Positions 8,479 to 16,456 of a stretch of DNA of 53,058 bases are shown here, piece after piece (within the stretch, counting starts at the first letter, position 1; each line of letters starts with the position of its first letter). Below the pieces are notes generated by a model. The model saw nothing but the letters and a program-made list of their open reading frames with translations. It searched no databases and was not told where the DNA came from. The translations under genes and the position numbers were made by a program. This stretch comes from an uncultured Collinsella sp. (lineage in GTDB: Bacteria > Actinomycetota > Coriobacteriia > Coriobacteriales > Coriobacteriaceae): assembly GCA_902478885.1 (NCBI GenBank), contig CABSMS010000001.1:1-53058 (forward strand), written 5' to 3'.

Positions 8479-9626
8479 AAAGGCTTTCGCTGCAATGGCG
8501 CATAACGATTATGACGGCACTGCTGACGTGTGCGGCGTGCGTGCTGACGAACTGCCTGGTCGGCTATACGGGCATGCGCTACATGGATGCCATCGGCAGT
8601 AACATCTCGGCCTTTAACGCAACCGGCGCGAATTCGCCCCAGGCGTTTGACCCAACAAAAGCAGCCCTCGATGACGAGGTCACGATCGTCGTAAACGACG
8701 CACAGGAGTCTTTTGGCACGACAACCTGGTGCATCACGGCTGGAGTCACACTCCTTGGCGGCGTGCTGGCATACTTTGTGAGCGGCCGTGCGCTCAAACC
8801 GCTACGAGCTTTTGCCGCCCAGGTTGAGCGTGTGCAGCCTGACAACCTAAGCGAAATCAGACTCAGTGAAGATGTGCCCACCGAGCTGCAGCGATGCAGC
8901 GCCTCTTTCAACGACATGATCACCCGTCTTGGCGAAGGGTTCTCTGCACAGCGTCAGTTTACCGGCAACGCCGCACACGAGCTGCGCACCCCGCTCGCCC
9001 TCATGCAAGCACAGATTGAACTATTCATCTCCGAGCACTCCGGTTTGCAACCCGAAACAGCCGAGCTGCTCGGCCTGCTACAAGAACAAACCGAGCGCAT
9101 GTCTCGAATGACCAAGGTATTGCTCGAGATGAGCGAGCTCCGCAGCGTTCCTTGCGAGGACGATGTGGAACTTGGTCCCTTGTCCGAAGAGGTCCTCACC
9201 GACCTTGCGCCACTTGCCGAGAATAAGGGCATAGCCCTCAATTGTGCTGGAGACGCTTTAGTAATCGGGAGCGACACGCTCCTCTATCGGCTGGTGTTTA
9301 ACCTGGTCGAAAATGCCATCCGTTACAGCCACCCCGGCTCGACTGTCAACGTCTCCATCCGCGACAACGACAGCCACGTGTTCCTGCGAGTCGAGAACCA
9401 GGGCCCGGGAATACCCAAGCAGTACCGAGAGAGCATCTTCCAGCCGTTCTTTCGTCTAGACAAATCCCGCAGCAGGGCATACGGCGGCGCAGGACTCGGA
9501 CTAGCGCTTGTTTGGGAGATTGCAGCGCTTCACGGTGGCACGGTAGAGGTCGAAGCAAGTTCCGAGAACGGGACCACCATGCTCGTAAGCCTTCCAAAAC
9601 GATCCGCAGCGTTAACCGAACAGTAA
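8475..9626 (+). CDS. Sensor histidine kinase
   Basis: A 383-aa membrane kinase. Helix 1 is about 12-33, a short extracytoplasmic loop of about 50 residues follows, and helix 2 is about 84-104. A HAMP-like linker precedes the dimerisation helix NAAHELRTPLALM, with phospho-accepting His168. The ATPase domain has the N box VFNLVENAIRYS (273-284), G1 ENQGPGIP (307-314), F box (FFRLD) and G2 GGAGLGLAL (337-345). The small sensing loop argues for membrane or envelope signals. It phosphorylates the response regulator encoded by the overlapping gene. Confidence 0.92.
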   Translation: MKRLSLQWRITIMTALLTCAACVLTNCLVGYTGMRYMDAIGSNISAFNATGANSPQAFDPTKAALDDEVTIVVNDAQESFGTTTWCITAGVTLLGGVLAYFVSGRALKPLRAFAAQVERVQPDNLSEIRLSEDVPTELQRCSASFNDMITRLGEGFSAQRQFTGNAAHELRTPLALMQAQIELFISEHSGLQPETAELLGLLQEQTERMSRMTKVLLEMSELRSVPCEDDVELGPLSEEVLTDLAPLAENKGIALNCAGDALVIGSDTLLYRLVFNLVENAIRYSHPGSTVNVSIRDNDSHVFLRVENQGPGIPKQYRESIFQPFFRLDKSRSRAYGGAGLGLALVWEIAALHGGTVEVEASSENGTTMLVSLPKRSAALTEQ

Positions 9627-9694
9627 AACGAAAGGGGTCCCAAGCAACAGGAGTACAATTGCTGCTATTGTTGCCAGCTGTTGGGAGATGGATG

Positions 9695-10699
9695 ATGGAC
9701 TGCGATGGCTACCCACGCGTTCCCATGCCGTTGATGTGCACCGCCTTTGTGCCGGGGCAGATTGACGCTGCAGTTGCAGGCATTTCCGACCCCGATTCGC
9801 GCGCTATTGCCACGGCAGAAGCGCTGTACTTTCGCGGACAGGCCGCCCTCGCTGCCAAGACGGCGCGCCCCTATCTTGACGCCACCGATTCCGCACTGCG
9901 CTATTCCGCATGCTTTATCTGCGGATACGCCAGTCTGTCGCTCAACCGTATCGCCGACGCCCGCCGCTGTCTTGCGGGCATCCTCGATACGCCAACTGAC
10001 GAGGAATCGCTCGCCGACCACGCCATGCACATCCTGTTCGCCTCGGCCGCAAGCGTTCTGCTACACTTGCCTTCCCCGTATTCTGCCGAAGAGTTTTATC
10101 CGCTTGCGGCGCATCTACCCGAAGGCCTGCGCCTGTTCGCCAGCTACGTGATGGCGCACGCCTTATATCTGCGCGGCGAATACGGCCGCAGCCTAGGCAT
10201 GGCGGAAAATGCCCTGATCATGAAACAGGGAAGTTATCCCATCTCGGAACTGTTCCTGCACCTGGCAGCTTCCATGGCATGCATGAGTCTCAAAGACGTC
10301 GACGCCGCAAAAGCGCATTTTGGAGCCACTTGGGACATTGCGCGTCCCGACGGCCTTATCGAGCTCATTGGCGAGCACCACGGCCTTTTACAGGGGCTCA
10401 TCGAGGCATGCCTAAAAACGCAATACCCTGACGACTTCGCGCGCATCATCGAGATCACGTACCACTTCAGCTACGGCTGGCGGCGCATCCACAACCCCGA
10501 TTCGGGCGAGGACGTGGCCGACGATCTAACGACCACGGAATTCACCATGGCCATGCTCGCCTGCCGCGGATGGACCAACGCCGAAATCGCACGCCATATG
10601 GGAGTATCGCCGGGCACTGTCAAAAACCGCCTATCCAGTGTGTATGCAAAGCTTGGCATCGGCACGCGCACTGAGCTGGTCGCGCATATGCTGCGTTAG
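9695..10699 (+). CDS. LuxR-type transcriptional regulator with TPR-like N-terminus
   Basis: About 334 aa. The C-terminal 60 residues are a LuxR/GerE helix-turn-helix (LACRGWTNAEIARHMGVSPG, then TVKNRLSSVYAKLGI). The preceding 260 residues are Ala- and Leu-rich paired helices with a TPR-like look (ALYLRGEYGRSLGMAENAL; SMACMSLKDVDAAKAHF), as in helical-repeat LuxR regulators of Coriobacteria. There is no receiver or MalT-type ATPase domain. GGGAG 7 nt upstream of ATG 9695 supports this start; ATG 9692 is the alternative. It precedes the large surface protein gene by about 155 bp in the same direction and may control it. Confidence 0.8.
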   Translation: MDCDGYPRVPMPLMCTAFVPGQIDAAVAGISDPDSRAIATAEALYFRGQAALAAKTARPYLDATDSALRYSACFICGYASLSLNRIADARRCLAGILDTPTDEESLADHAMHILFASAASVLLHLPSPYSAEEFYPLAAHLPEGLRLFASYVMAHALYLRGEYGRSLGMAENALIMKQGSYPISELFLHLAASMACMSLKDVDAAKAHFGATWDIARPDGLIELIGEHHGLLQGLIEACLKTQYPDDFARIIEITYHFSYGWRRIHNPDSGEDVADDLTTTEFTMAMLACRGWTNAEIARHMGVSPGTVKNRLSSVYAKLGIGTRTELVAHMLR

Positions 10700-10855
10700 C
10701 AGCCAGACTGCCTAGCGCGGCACGTACGCCCCGGAGCCCCGGCGCTTCGCTCGCTCAAATTGGACATTTTGACCCTCGGACGGCACTACCGTGACAGGAT
10801 GCCTTCTCGCAAAATTGGATTATTTCCACCGATACCTGCGGGATGGGAGCCAAAG

Positions 10856-13800
10856 ATGCTTGATCGCCGTTCGTTACTTGTTGCCGGAGCGTCCTCACTG
10901 GCGAGCATTATGTTGCCGCGCGTGCCGGGAAGCGCAAACGCCTTCATACTGCCATTCGCCCCCACCGAGGCCTATGCCGACGAAGAAGACCCCTTCAGGG
11001 TGCTCGTTCTCTCGCGCACCATGTTCGGTGTGGTCGTGGTCGACGTCGCCAACAAGAATACGCCCATCGCGGGTGCCCAGGTTACGCTGACGTCGCGCTA
11101 TGCCGCGGGCAAACAGCTCACCGCCACAACCGATGACGAAGGCACGGCCATCTTTGAGATCGCCCCTCTTTCGGAAGGCTACGTGGACGAGGCAACGCTT
11201 CTCGACGCGTACGACTTTAACGGCGGCATTTCCATTAGCATGGCGGGCTACCGTGATGTCGAGATTCCCCTTGCGCGTATCCAGGGCGGCACCGCCATAA
11301 CCGCGCCCACGCGTCCGCTTTCCGACGGCGAGCCGTACTTCCGCCAGCTCACATTCGACGAATGGGACATCCAGTACGCTGAAGCCACGTTCATGGCATT
11401 GCCGAAGGACGACACGGCAAACGACCAACCCGACACGCACGCCTTTACCGTGCAGGCACATCTGCCACAGGGTGGACAGGCAACGCTGTGCATCAACAAG
11501 GTAATGCCCGCCACGGGTAGCTCGCCCGAAACCGTCACGCAAATTGGCCAAATCAAGGCCAGCGCATCGGGCGCGGATAATCTGGCGACGTTCACGCTCG
11601 AAGACACGTTCCTCGATGCAGCTTCGGGCCTTCTGGAAGAAGGGTGCAAGCTGCGCTTCGTCCTCGACTATCAGGGCAAAACCTACACGCTCTCCTCCCC
11701 CATGGCCGTTGTCACCGCGCCGGCCGCAAAGGCGGAATCGGGCTCGACCACCATCATTCCCACCACCATGGACCAAGAGATCACTCCGTTTGATTTCCCC
11801 GCATCGTTTCCCGGCATCGGTGGTAATAAGTTCACGTGTTGGATGCCCTCGTTCCCCATTTTGTTCGATTTCTCGTTTGCCGGATACGTGCTGTTCGGCG
11901 GAGGATACAAACCAGCCAGCTATATGAACGATTCAGGCAATCCGGATCCGGAGTACTGGAAGAAATCGCCGCGTGAGTCGGGCGCCAAGCAGGCAAACCG
12001 CTACCTCGACGAGATGGAGGGGAAGTGGAATCAGTACAAAAGTATGAGTGCCGGTTCGGGCACCGATCCAAGAAACACCAAGCTCCTTCGTCACCATTGC
12101 ACGCCGCTGTTCACGATGGATATCGCCACACAGCTGTACGGCTCGCTCGCCTACGATTGGGTGGGCAAAACCTGGGGTAACAACAACGACCCCGCATACG
12201 GCAATATTAAGGCCCTCTTCCAGGTAAGAACCGACCTCAATTGGACCGAGCAGTTTACCCTAGGACCGGTGCCGTTTTTCCTAAACGTCAACCCCTGGGT
12301 GCTAGCAAAACTGGCGCTCGCCGTGGGCGCCCACACGCACGGTAGCGGCGCGGCGTTTTTCAAAAACATATCGCTCGACTATTCAAACACCTCGGGCTCG
12401 TTCACCATCCAGATCGGGCTTGCCGTCACCTTTGGCGCCGGCGTTGCAGGCGTCGCTTCGTCCGCCGTGCGCGGCGCCGCATCCCTCACGCTGTTCATTG
12501 GGTACGAGAAGGCTGATGGACACCAGCTTCCGCGACTGCGCGTAGGTGCAGACGTCGATGTCGATGTGATACTCCAGTTCGTGATGTTCAAGTGGACCAC
12601 CAAGGCTTGGTCGGGGTCGTGGCCCACACTCCTCGATTCGTGGAATATGTCGGTGAACAACGGCGACCAGTATGTACTCCAGCGCTCTGAGCTCGCATTG
12701 GGTGGAGATACGCCCTATACACTAGATGCCTGCTTCGGCTCAGCCGGCAACGCCGAGGCGGGCGGCGTTCCGCAATTTATCGCATCGGCCACCATTGTCA
12801 CCAACGCCGAGCTGCTCGCGCGCGCCGAGGTTAAGGCCACTGCCGTAAACGTCGCGCCTGCCGCGCGCGATTGGGATCAAGCGGTCACGCGCATTGAGCT
12901 CAAGGCGGATGCAGAAAGCGACGACACGGGACAGATCGAGCATTTCGTCCATGCACTGATAGAAAACGACGAAAATGCCGCGCCGATGTATGAGTACACC
13001 TACATCGGTCAGACAACGAACGCCGTTGCGGACCCCAACGCCAATTCTACCGGCGTGTCGGAGGACGAGCGTGGCGGCATCAAACCCTCGAGCGACAACG
13101 TGCTGTTTGCTGGCGTGCTCAGCGAAGCTCACATGAAGCTGGCAATGATTGCCGGCGTAGAATGCCTGTTCCGTATCGCCTCGGTGCGCTACGGCGACAA
13201 TGGTCGCTCGCGCCTGGTGGTGCACACAAAGGCAAACGGCACGTGGTCCGCTCCCACGCCCGTGGACTTTCCCCTTGGGTTTGGCGAGAACGACGTGGAG
13301 CGCGACAGCGTATACGATTACGACTTCGACGTGGTGGAATATACGAACGGAATAGGAAACCAGGACGCCTACGTGCTGCTGGTCTCGGGCGAGCGCCCCG
13401 CCGGCGACAACACCCATTTCGATACGGCGAGCACATCCGGCATACTGTCCGTTGTGCGCCTGCGCATAAGCAACGACGGAGCCCGCGTGATATCGCACAC
13501 GTCGTGGCGCAGCATCTCGCGCGGCCGCCTTCAGGAGGATGGCTACCATTGCCTGCAGTGCCCACGCATCACGGTGGGCAAGACACTGGTCGACGGGCGC
13601 CTGTCGGGCGCTTACCTCCACCGCCGCGGAACCACCGCAGAGAAGGCGCTCGGCAGCGAGGCCGAGGTTGCACTGGAATGCTTTACCCTGTGGTCGGATG
13701 ATTTGGGCGACAGTCTCACGTTCCGTCAGGTCCTCCGCTTTCCGCAGGCACCGTCGAGCATCGAGCTCGGCACGCCCGAGAATATCAACGGCAAAATGGT

Positions 13801-15223
13801 GGTGCCCGTTGCATACGAGACTGCAGGCGGTTGTGGCTGTGCATCGTACGCCGTGATCGGCCAGTCCATCGCGGGTTGGGGCGTTATGTCGCCAGATGCC
13901 ACAGTGCCCCACGCGGTGCCGTGGCCGCAGCACACGGGCTTTTTGGCAACCGTCAACGAGCAACTGCAGCATATTACTTGGACGCGAGGCGCATCGGCAT
14001 TTGCAACGCAGCCCGTGGGCGCCGCAGACTGTGGCCCGGCATCGTTTAGCGTAAGCAACAACGGCAGGTGCGTGCTCTATGTAGAGAACACCGATGGCAA
14101 GGTGGGACAAACCTACGACGAAGAAGGCAACCCGGCAGCAGTGATGGGCAAGCACTTCCGCATCTTCGCCAGCACCTTGGCAGGCGATCTGTTCACGGAG
14201 CCGTTCGTGATGTGCGAGCTGGACCATCCCGTCGATCAGATAACGACATTTTTGACGTCGGGAGGCATGCTCTCCGCGCTCGCCACGCACATTGTGAGCG
14301 CAGAGAAGAGCGAGGCAGAGCTGCACGGCATCGAAGTGCCCTTGGTGGCGTGTGCCACTCCGACGGGCGCGGTCGCTACCTCGGGCGCGGTGGTGCCCGG
14401 AGCAGCAGGTGAATCCTTTATGGTCACGGTGCGAAACGACGGCAACACCTTGCTGACCGCCGGCACGATCGATCTGTACCGAGAGGGCTCCAGCCAGCCG
14501 TTCTCCAGCGCATCCATCGGATTCGGAGTGAACGCACGCATGGCTTCGATCTACGATCCAGAGCTTGCCGAGGACGCTTCGGCCAACGATACGGCACACG
14601 TGAAGTACGCGCTCGAGACGCTGGGCGCACGTTTTGCAACGCACCCGCTGGTAGCCGACAACGGCAACGCCGTGCTGGCACCGGGTTGCACGGCACAGTT
14701 CCGTATGAGCTTCGCCATCCCCGAGAGTTGGAGCGACGAAGTGGGCAAACGCGTAACGCTGTATGCGAAGGCACGTAATCTGGTGACGCTCGATCCCGTA
14801 ACGCTCGAGGAAATTCGACCGGGCGCAAACTCGGCGCTGGATGCCGTACTGCACGAGCTTCATGTGCCCGACGCGGCATGCGAACGCTCAGAAGTTCAGG
14901 TCGGCGTATGCGACAGCGCGGATACGACAGGACTTCACGACGCCCCGATGACGGTCGACGGCGATGGCGGCGCGAGCGGAGGTGGCTCCGGCGGAAGCAG
15001 CTCCGGTGGCGGCAGTGGCTCTGGCAGCGGCAAGGATCACGGCAATAGCAAGCGCCCCGGAAAAGCGGGCGCGCTTGCGGGCACAGGCGATGTCAACGCT
15101 CCCCTTACGGCAGCCGCTGCAGCACTCGCCGCAGCAGGCGCCGGCCTTATCGTCTACAGCGCCCGCCGAACCGCCCTCGGACGCGGTGCCAGCGACGAAG
15201 CCGATGCGGATAGGTCCCACTAG
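10856..15223 (+). CDS. Large cell-wall-anchored surface protein
   Basis: A 1455-aa secreted protein. The signal peptide MLDRRSLLVAGASSLASIML has a twin-arginine look (DRRSLL); cleavage near AYA is plausible. Residues about 40-110 resemble a carboxypeptidase-regulatory/Ig-like beta domain (ITGAQVTLTS-type strand, TTDDEGTAIFEI). The long middle has no motif I recognise. A Gly/Ser linker near the C-terminus leads to LAGTG (1407-1411), a hydrophobic Ala-rich helix and SARR, a sortase-type anchor of the LAxTG kind used by Coriobacteria. The ATG at 10856 has GGGAG 6 nt upstream. Likely role: adhesion or host and environment interaction. The ligand is unknown and no sortase is nearby. Confidence 0.72.
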   Translation: MLDRRSLLVAGASSLASIMLPRVPGSANAFILPFAPTEAYADEEDPFRVLVLSRTMFGVVVVDVANKNTPIAGAQVTLTSRYAAGKQLTATTDDEGTAIFEIAPLSEGYVDEATLLDAYDFNGGISISMAGYRDVEIPLARIQGGTAITAPTRPLSDGEPYFRQLTFDEWDIQYAEATFMALPKDDTANDQPDTHAFTVQAHLPQGGQATLCINKVMPATGSSPETVTQIGQIKASASGADNLATFTLEDTFLDAASGLLEEGCKLRFVLDYQGKTYTLSSPMAVVTAPAAKAESGSTTIIPTTMDQEITPFDFPASFPGIGGNKFTCWMPSFPILFDFSFAGYVLFGGGYKPASYMNDSGNPDPEYWKKSPRESGAKQANRYLDEMEGKWNQYKSMSAGSGTDPRNTKLLRHHCTPLFTMDIATQLYGSLAYDWVGKTWGNNNDPAYGNIKALFQVRTDLNWTEQFTLGPVPFFLNVNPWVLAKLALAVGAHTHGSGAAFFKNISLDYSNTSGSFTIQIGLAVTFGAGVAGVASSAVRGAASLTLFIGYEKADGHQLPRLRVGADVDVDVILQFVMFKWTTKAWSGSWPTLLDSWNMSVNNGDQYVLQRSELALGGDTPYTLDACFGSAGNAEAGGVPQFIASATIVTNAELLARAEVKATAVNVAPAARDWDQAVTRIELKADAESDDTGQIEHFVHALIENDENAAPMYEYTYIGQTTNAVADPNANSTGVSEDERGGIKPSSDNVLFAGVLSEAHMKLAMIAGVECLFRIASVRYGDNGRSRLVVHTKANGTWSAPTPVDFPLGFGENDVERDSVYDYDFDVVEYTNGIGNQDAYVLLVSGERPAGDNTHFDTASTSGILSVVRLRISNDGARVISHTSWRSISRGRLQEDGYHCLQCPRITVGKTLVDGRLSGAYLHRRGTTAEKALGSEAEVALECFTLWSDDLGDSLTFRQVLRFPQAPSSIELGTPENINGKMVVPVAYETAGGCGCASYAVIGQSIAGWGVMSPDATVPHAVPWPQHTGFLATVNEQLQHITWTRGASAFATQPVGAADCGPASFSVSNNGRCVLYVENTDGKVGQTYDEEGNPAAVMGKHFRIFASTLAGDLFTEPFVMCELDHPVDQITTFLTSGGMLSALATHIVSAEKSEAELHGIEVPLVACATPTGAVATSGAVVPGAAGESFMVTVRNDGNTLLTAGTIDLYREGSSQPFSSASIGFGVNARMASIYDPELAEDASANDTAHVKYALETLGARFATHPLVADNGNAVLAPGCTAQFRMSFAIPESWSDEVGKRVTLYAKARNLVTLDPVTLEEIRPGANSALDAVLHELHVPDAACERSEVQVGVCDSADTTGLHDAPMTVDGDGGASGGGSGGSSSGGGSGSGSGKDHGNSKRPGKAGALAGTGDVNAPLTAAAAALAAAGAGLIVYSARRTALGRGASDEADADRSH

Positions 15224-15271
15224 CTCTCAGCCGCTTTTGTGGGGGGCGCTGACCCTGCTCATCGAACATCA

Positions 15272-15307
15272 AATGGGCTGGTTCTGGATACCCAGAGCCA
15301 GCCCATT
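15272..15307. terminator. Bidirectional terminator hairpin
   Basis: AATGGGCTGG (15272-15281) pairs with CCAGCCCATT (15298-15307); TCTGG/CCAGA inside extends the stem. It lies between the convergent surface-protein and membrane-protein genes. Confidence 0.75.
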
Positions 15308-15312
15308 ACGCA

Positions 15313-15897
15313 TTAGATGTCGTCAGAGGAGTTGAGTTCTGCCTCGAGCTTGGCACGGCGCTTTTTCGCCGTGAAAAACGTTGCGCACAGGGCAGCAAAC
15401 GTGGCCGCGAAAATCGTCGCACCGCAGAACACGCCCGTGGCCAGGTTCGCCAACCAAAAGACGCTTTCGAGCGGTACGATCTGCGCCTCAGCGATACAGC
15501 GCATTGCAGCAATAACAAGCGCGAACGCGGCGCCGCTAAGGCCGCTGACAAGCAGGAAATATCCAACAGGAAGATGCTCGGTTTGCCCAAAACGATTGGT
15601 ATCGACATAGCCCTTCCGCGTTTGCAGTCCTGCGCAAATCAACATCACGAGAACGAGCCACAAATACATGGCTGCCTCGAACGGCGTTGCAAAGCCATTC
15701 GGCATTTCACTGGCGTCGCTGTGAACCCACGCAACCTGTCGAGCTATAAACTGGTAGAAAAAGATCATCAACATGCCAAACGAAAGCAGCACGAAACCAA
15801 TCTTGTAGATCTTCGCGCTCTCAGCCTCCAGGCGCTCGTCCTTTGGGCCGGCATATTCACGCCACTTTTGCACGAGTTTTAAATCTTCAAATTTCAT
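15313..15897 (-). CDS. Four-helix membrane protein, function unknown
   Basis: A 194-aa protein with four hydrophobic segments (about 31-51 IGFVLLSFGMLMIFFYQFI, 74-93, 112-132 and 144-170) and charged ends; the C-terminus KKRRAKLEAEL is cytoplasmic. I recognise no catalytic motif. The gene is 9 nt downstream of a small XRE regulator, and such HTH plus multi-helix membrane protein pairs are common in Firmicutes and Coriobacteria, where the regulator controls the pair. The ATG is preceded by AGGAG. Confidence 0.7.
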   Translation of the reverse strand: MKFEDLKLVQKWREYAGPKDERLEAESAKIYKIGFVLLSFGMLMIFFYQFIARQVAWVHSDASEMPNGFATPFEAAMYLWLVLVMLICAGLQTRKGYVDTNRFGQTEHLPVGYFLLVSGLSGAAFALVIAAMRCIAEAQIVPLESVFWLANLATGVFCGATIFAATFAALCATFFTAKKRRAKLEAELNSSDDI

Positions 15898-15906
15898 AGC
15901 GAACTC

Positions 15907-16137
15907 CTAAAGAGCGTCAGGGTCGACGTCGTTTTCGTCTTCCCAAAACAAGTCGTTCAACGTAACGCGTAGCGCTTTACAGATTGCCACGCACAAATTG
16001 AGCGTGGGGTTGTAGCCGCCCGCCTCGATCAGGCCGATGGTCTGGCGCGTAACGCCCACGGCCTCGGCCAAGTCAGCTTGCGAAAGGCCAACCGCCGCGC
16101 GCGCCGCCTTCATGCGTAGGTTCTTTTTGCCCGGCAT
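15907..16137 (-). CDS. Small XRE-family regulator
   Basis: A 76-aa stand-alone Cro/CI helix-turn-helix protein: RMKAARAAVGLSQADLAEAV, then GVTRQTIGLIEAGGYNPTL, the pattern of YozG-type regulators. AAAGGA 5 nt upstream fixes the ATG at 16137; the frame extends further upstream without a binding site. It forms an operon with the downstream membrane protein. Paired ATGACAGA/TCTGTCAT arms (16178-16185/16220-16227) in its promoter region are a candidate operator. Confidence 0.85.
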   Translation of the reverse strand: MPGKKNLRMKAARAAVGLSQADLAEAVGVTRQTIGLIEAGGYNPTLNLCVAICKALRVTLNDLFWEDENDVDPDAL

Positions 16138-16177
16138 GGAGTTCCTTTCGTGGTAATAGACAGATATCCGTTGCAAC

Positions 16178-16227
16178 ATGACAGAAATATATTGCATTCA
16201 TCAGAAGATGTCCACTATATCTGTCAT
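16178..16227. promoter_or_regulatory. Candidate XRE operator (ATGACAGA / TCTGTCAT)
   Basis: Inverted 8-mers at 16178-16185 and 16220-16227, each bordered by ATATA/TATAT, with a related ATAGACAGATAT at 16157-16168. They lie 40-90 bp upstream of the leftward XRE gene. Confidence 0.4.
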
Positions 16228-16287
16228 TATGAAAATCATGTTCGTCATCGCTATGCAGACATAGCAATTTCGATTCGCTATTCAAAC

Positions 16288-16324
16288 TTACTCGGACAGA
16301 GCCGACTCAGTTTTGTCCGAGTAA
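16288..16324. repeat. Inverted repeat TTACTCGGACA / TGTCCGAGTAA
   Basis: Perfect 11-bp arms (16288-16298 and 16314-16324) around a 15-nt loop, midway between the divergent XRE and topoisomerase genes. It is an operator or insulating hairpin; no T-tract follows. Confidence 0.5.
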
Positions 16325-16343
16325 ACGAATCTCCATCGAACTC

Positions 16344-16357
16344 CGAACGATTGTTCG
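16344..16357. promoter_or_regulatory. LexA/SOS-box-like dyad
   Basis: CGAACGATTGTTCG is a perfect match to the Gram-positive LexA (DinR) box CGAAC-N4-GTTCG. A second overlapping dyad, CATCGAAC (16334-16341) with GTTCGATG (16353-16360), surrounds it. It sits about 17 bp upstream of the -35 element of the topoisomerase promoter. Confidence 0.55.
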
Positions 16358-16373
16358 ATGGATTTCGTGTTGG

Positions 16374-16402
16374 TTGGAATCGTCCGTGGGCTGGGCTATG
16401 CT
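16374..16402 (+). promoter_or_regulatory. Sigma-70-type promoter of the topoisomerase pair
   Basis: TTGGAA (16374-16379) and TATGCT (16397-16402) are separated by exactly 17 bp. This gives a leader of about 48 nt before the ATG at 16457. Confidence 0.5.
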
Positions 16403-16456
16403 ACCTTGACTATCTATATGACTTAAACGCAGCAAAGGAGCACCGAGAGAGCGAGT

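Noticed and set aside
12740..14863. Leftward 707-codon open frame opposite the surface-protein gene
   Set aside because: It is antisense to a gene with signal peptide and wall anchor, starts without a ribosome site and has a His/Arg/Cys-biased composition typical of GC-rich shadow frames.
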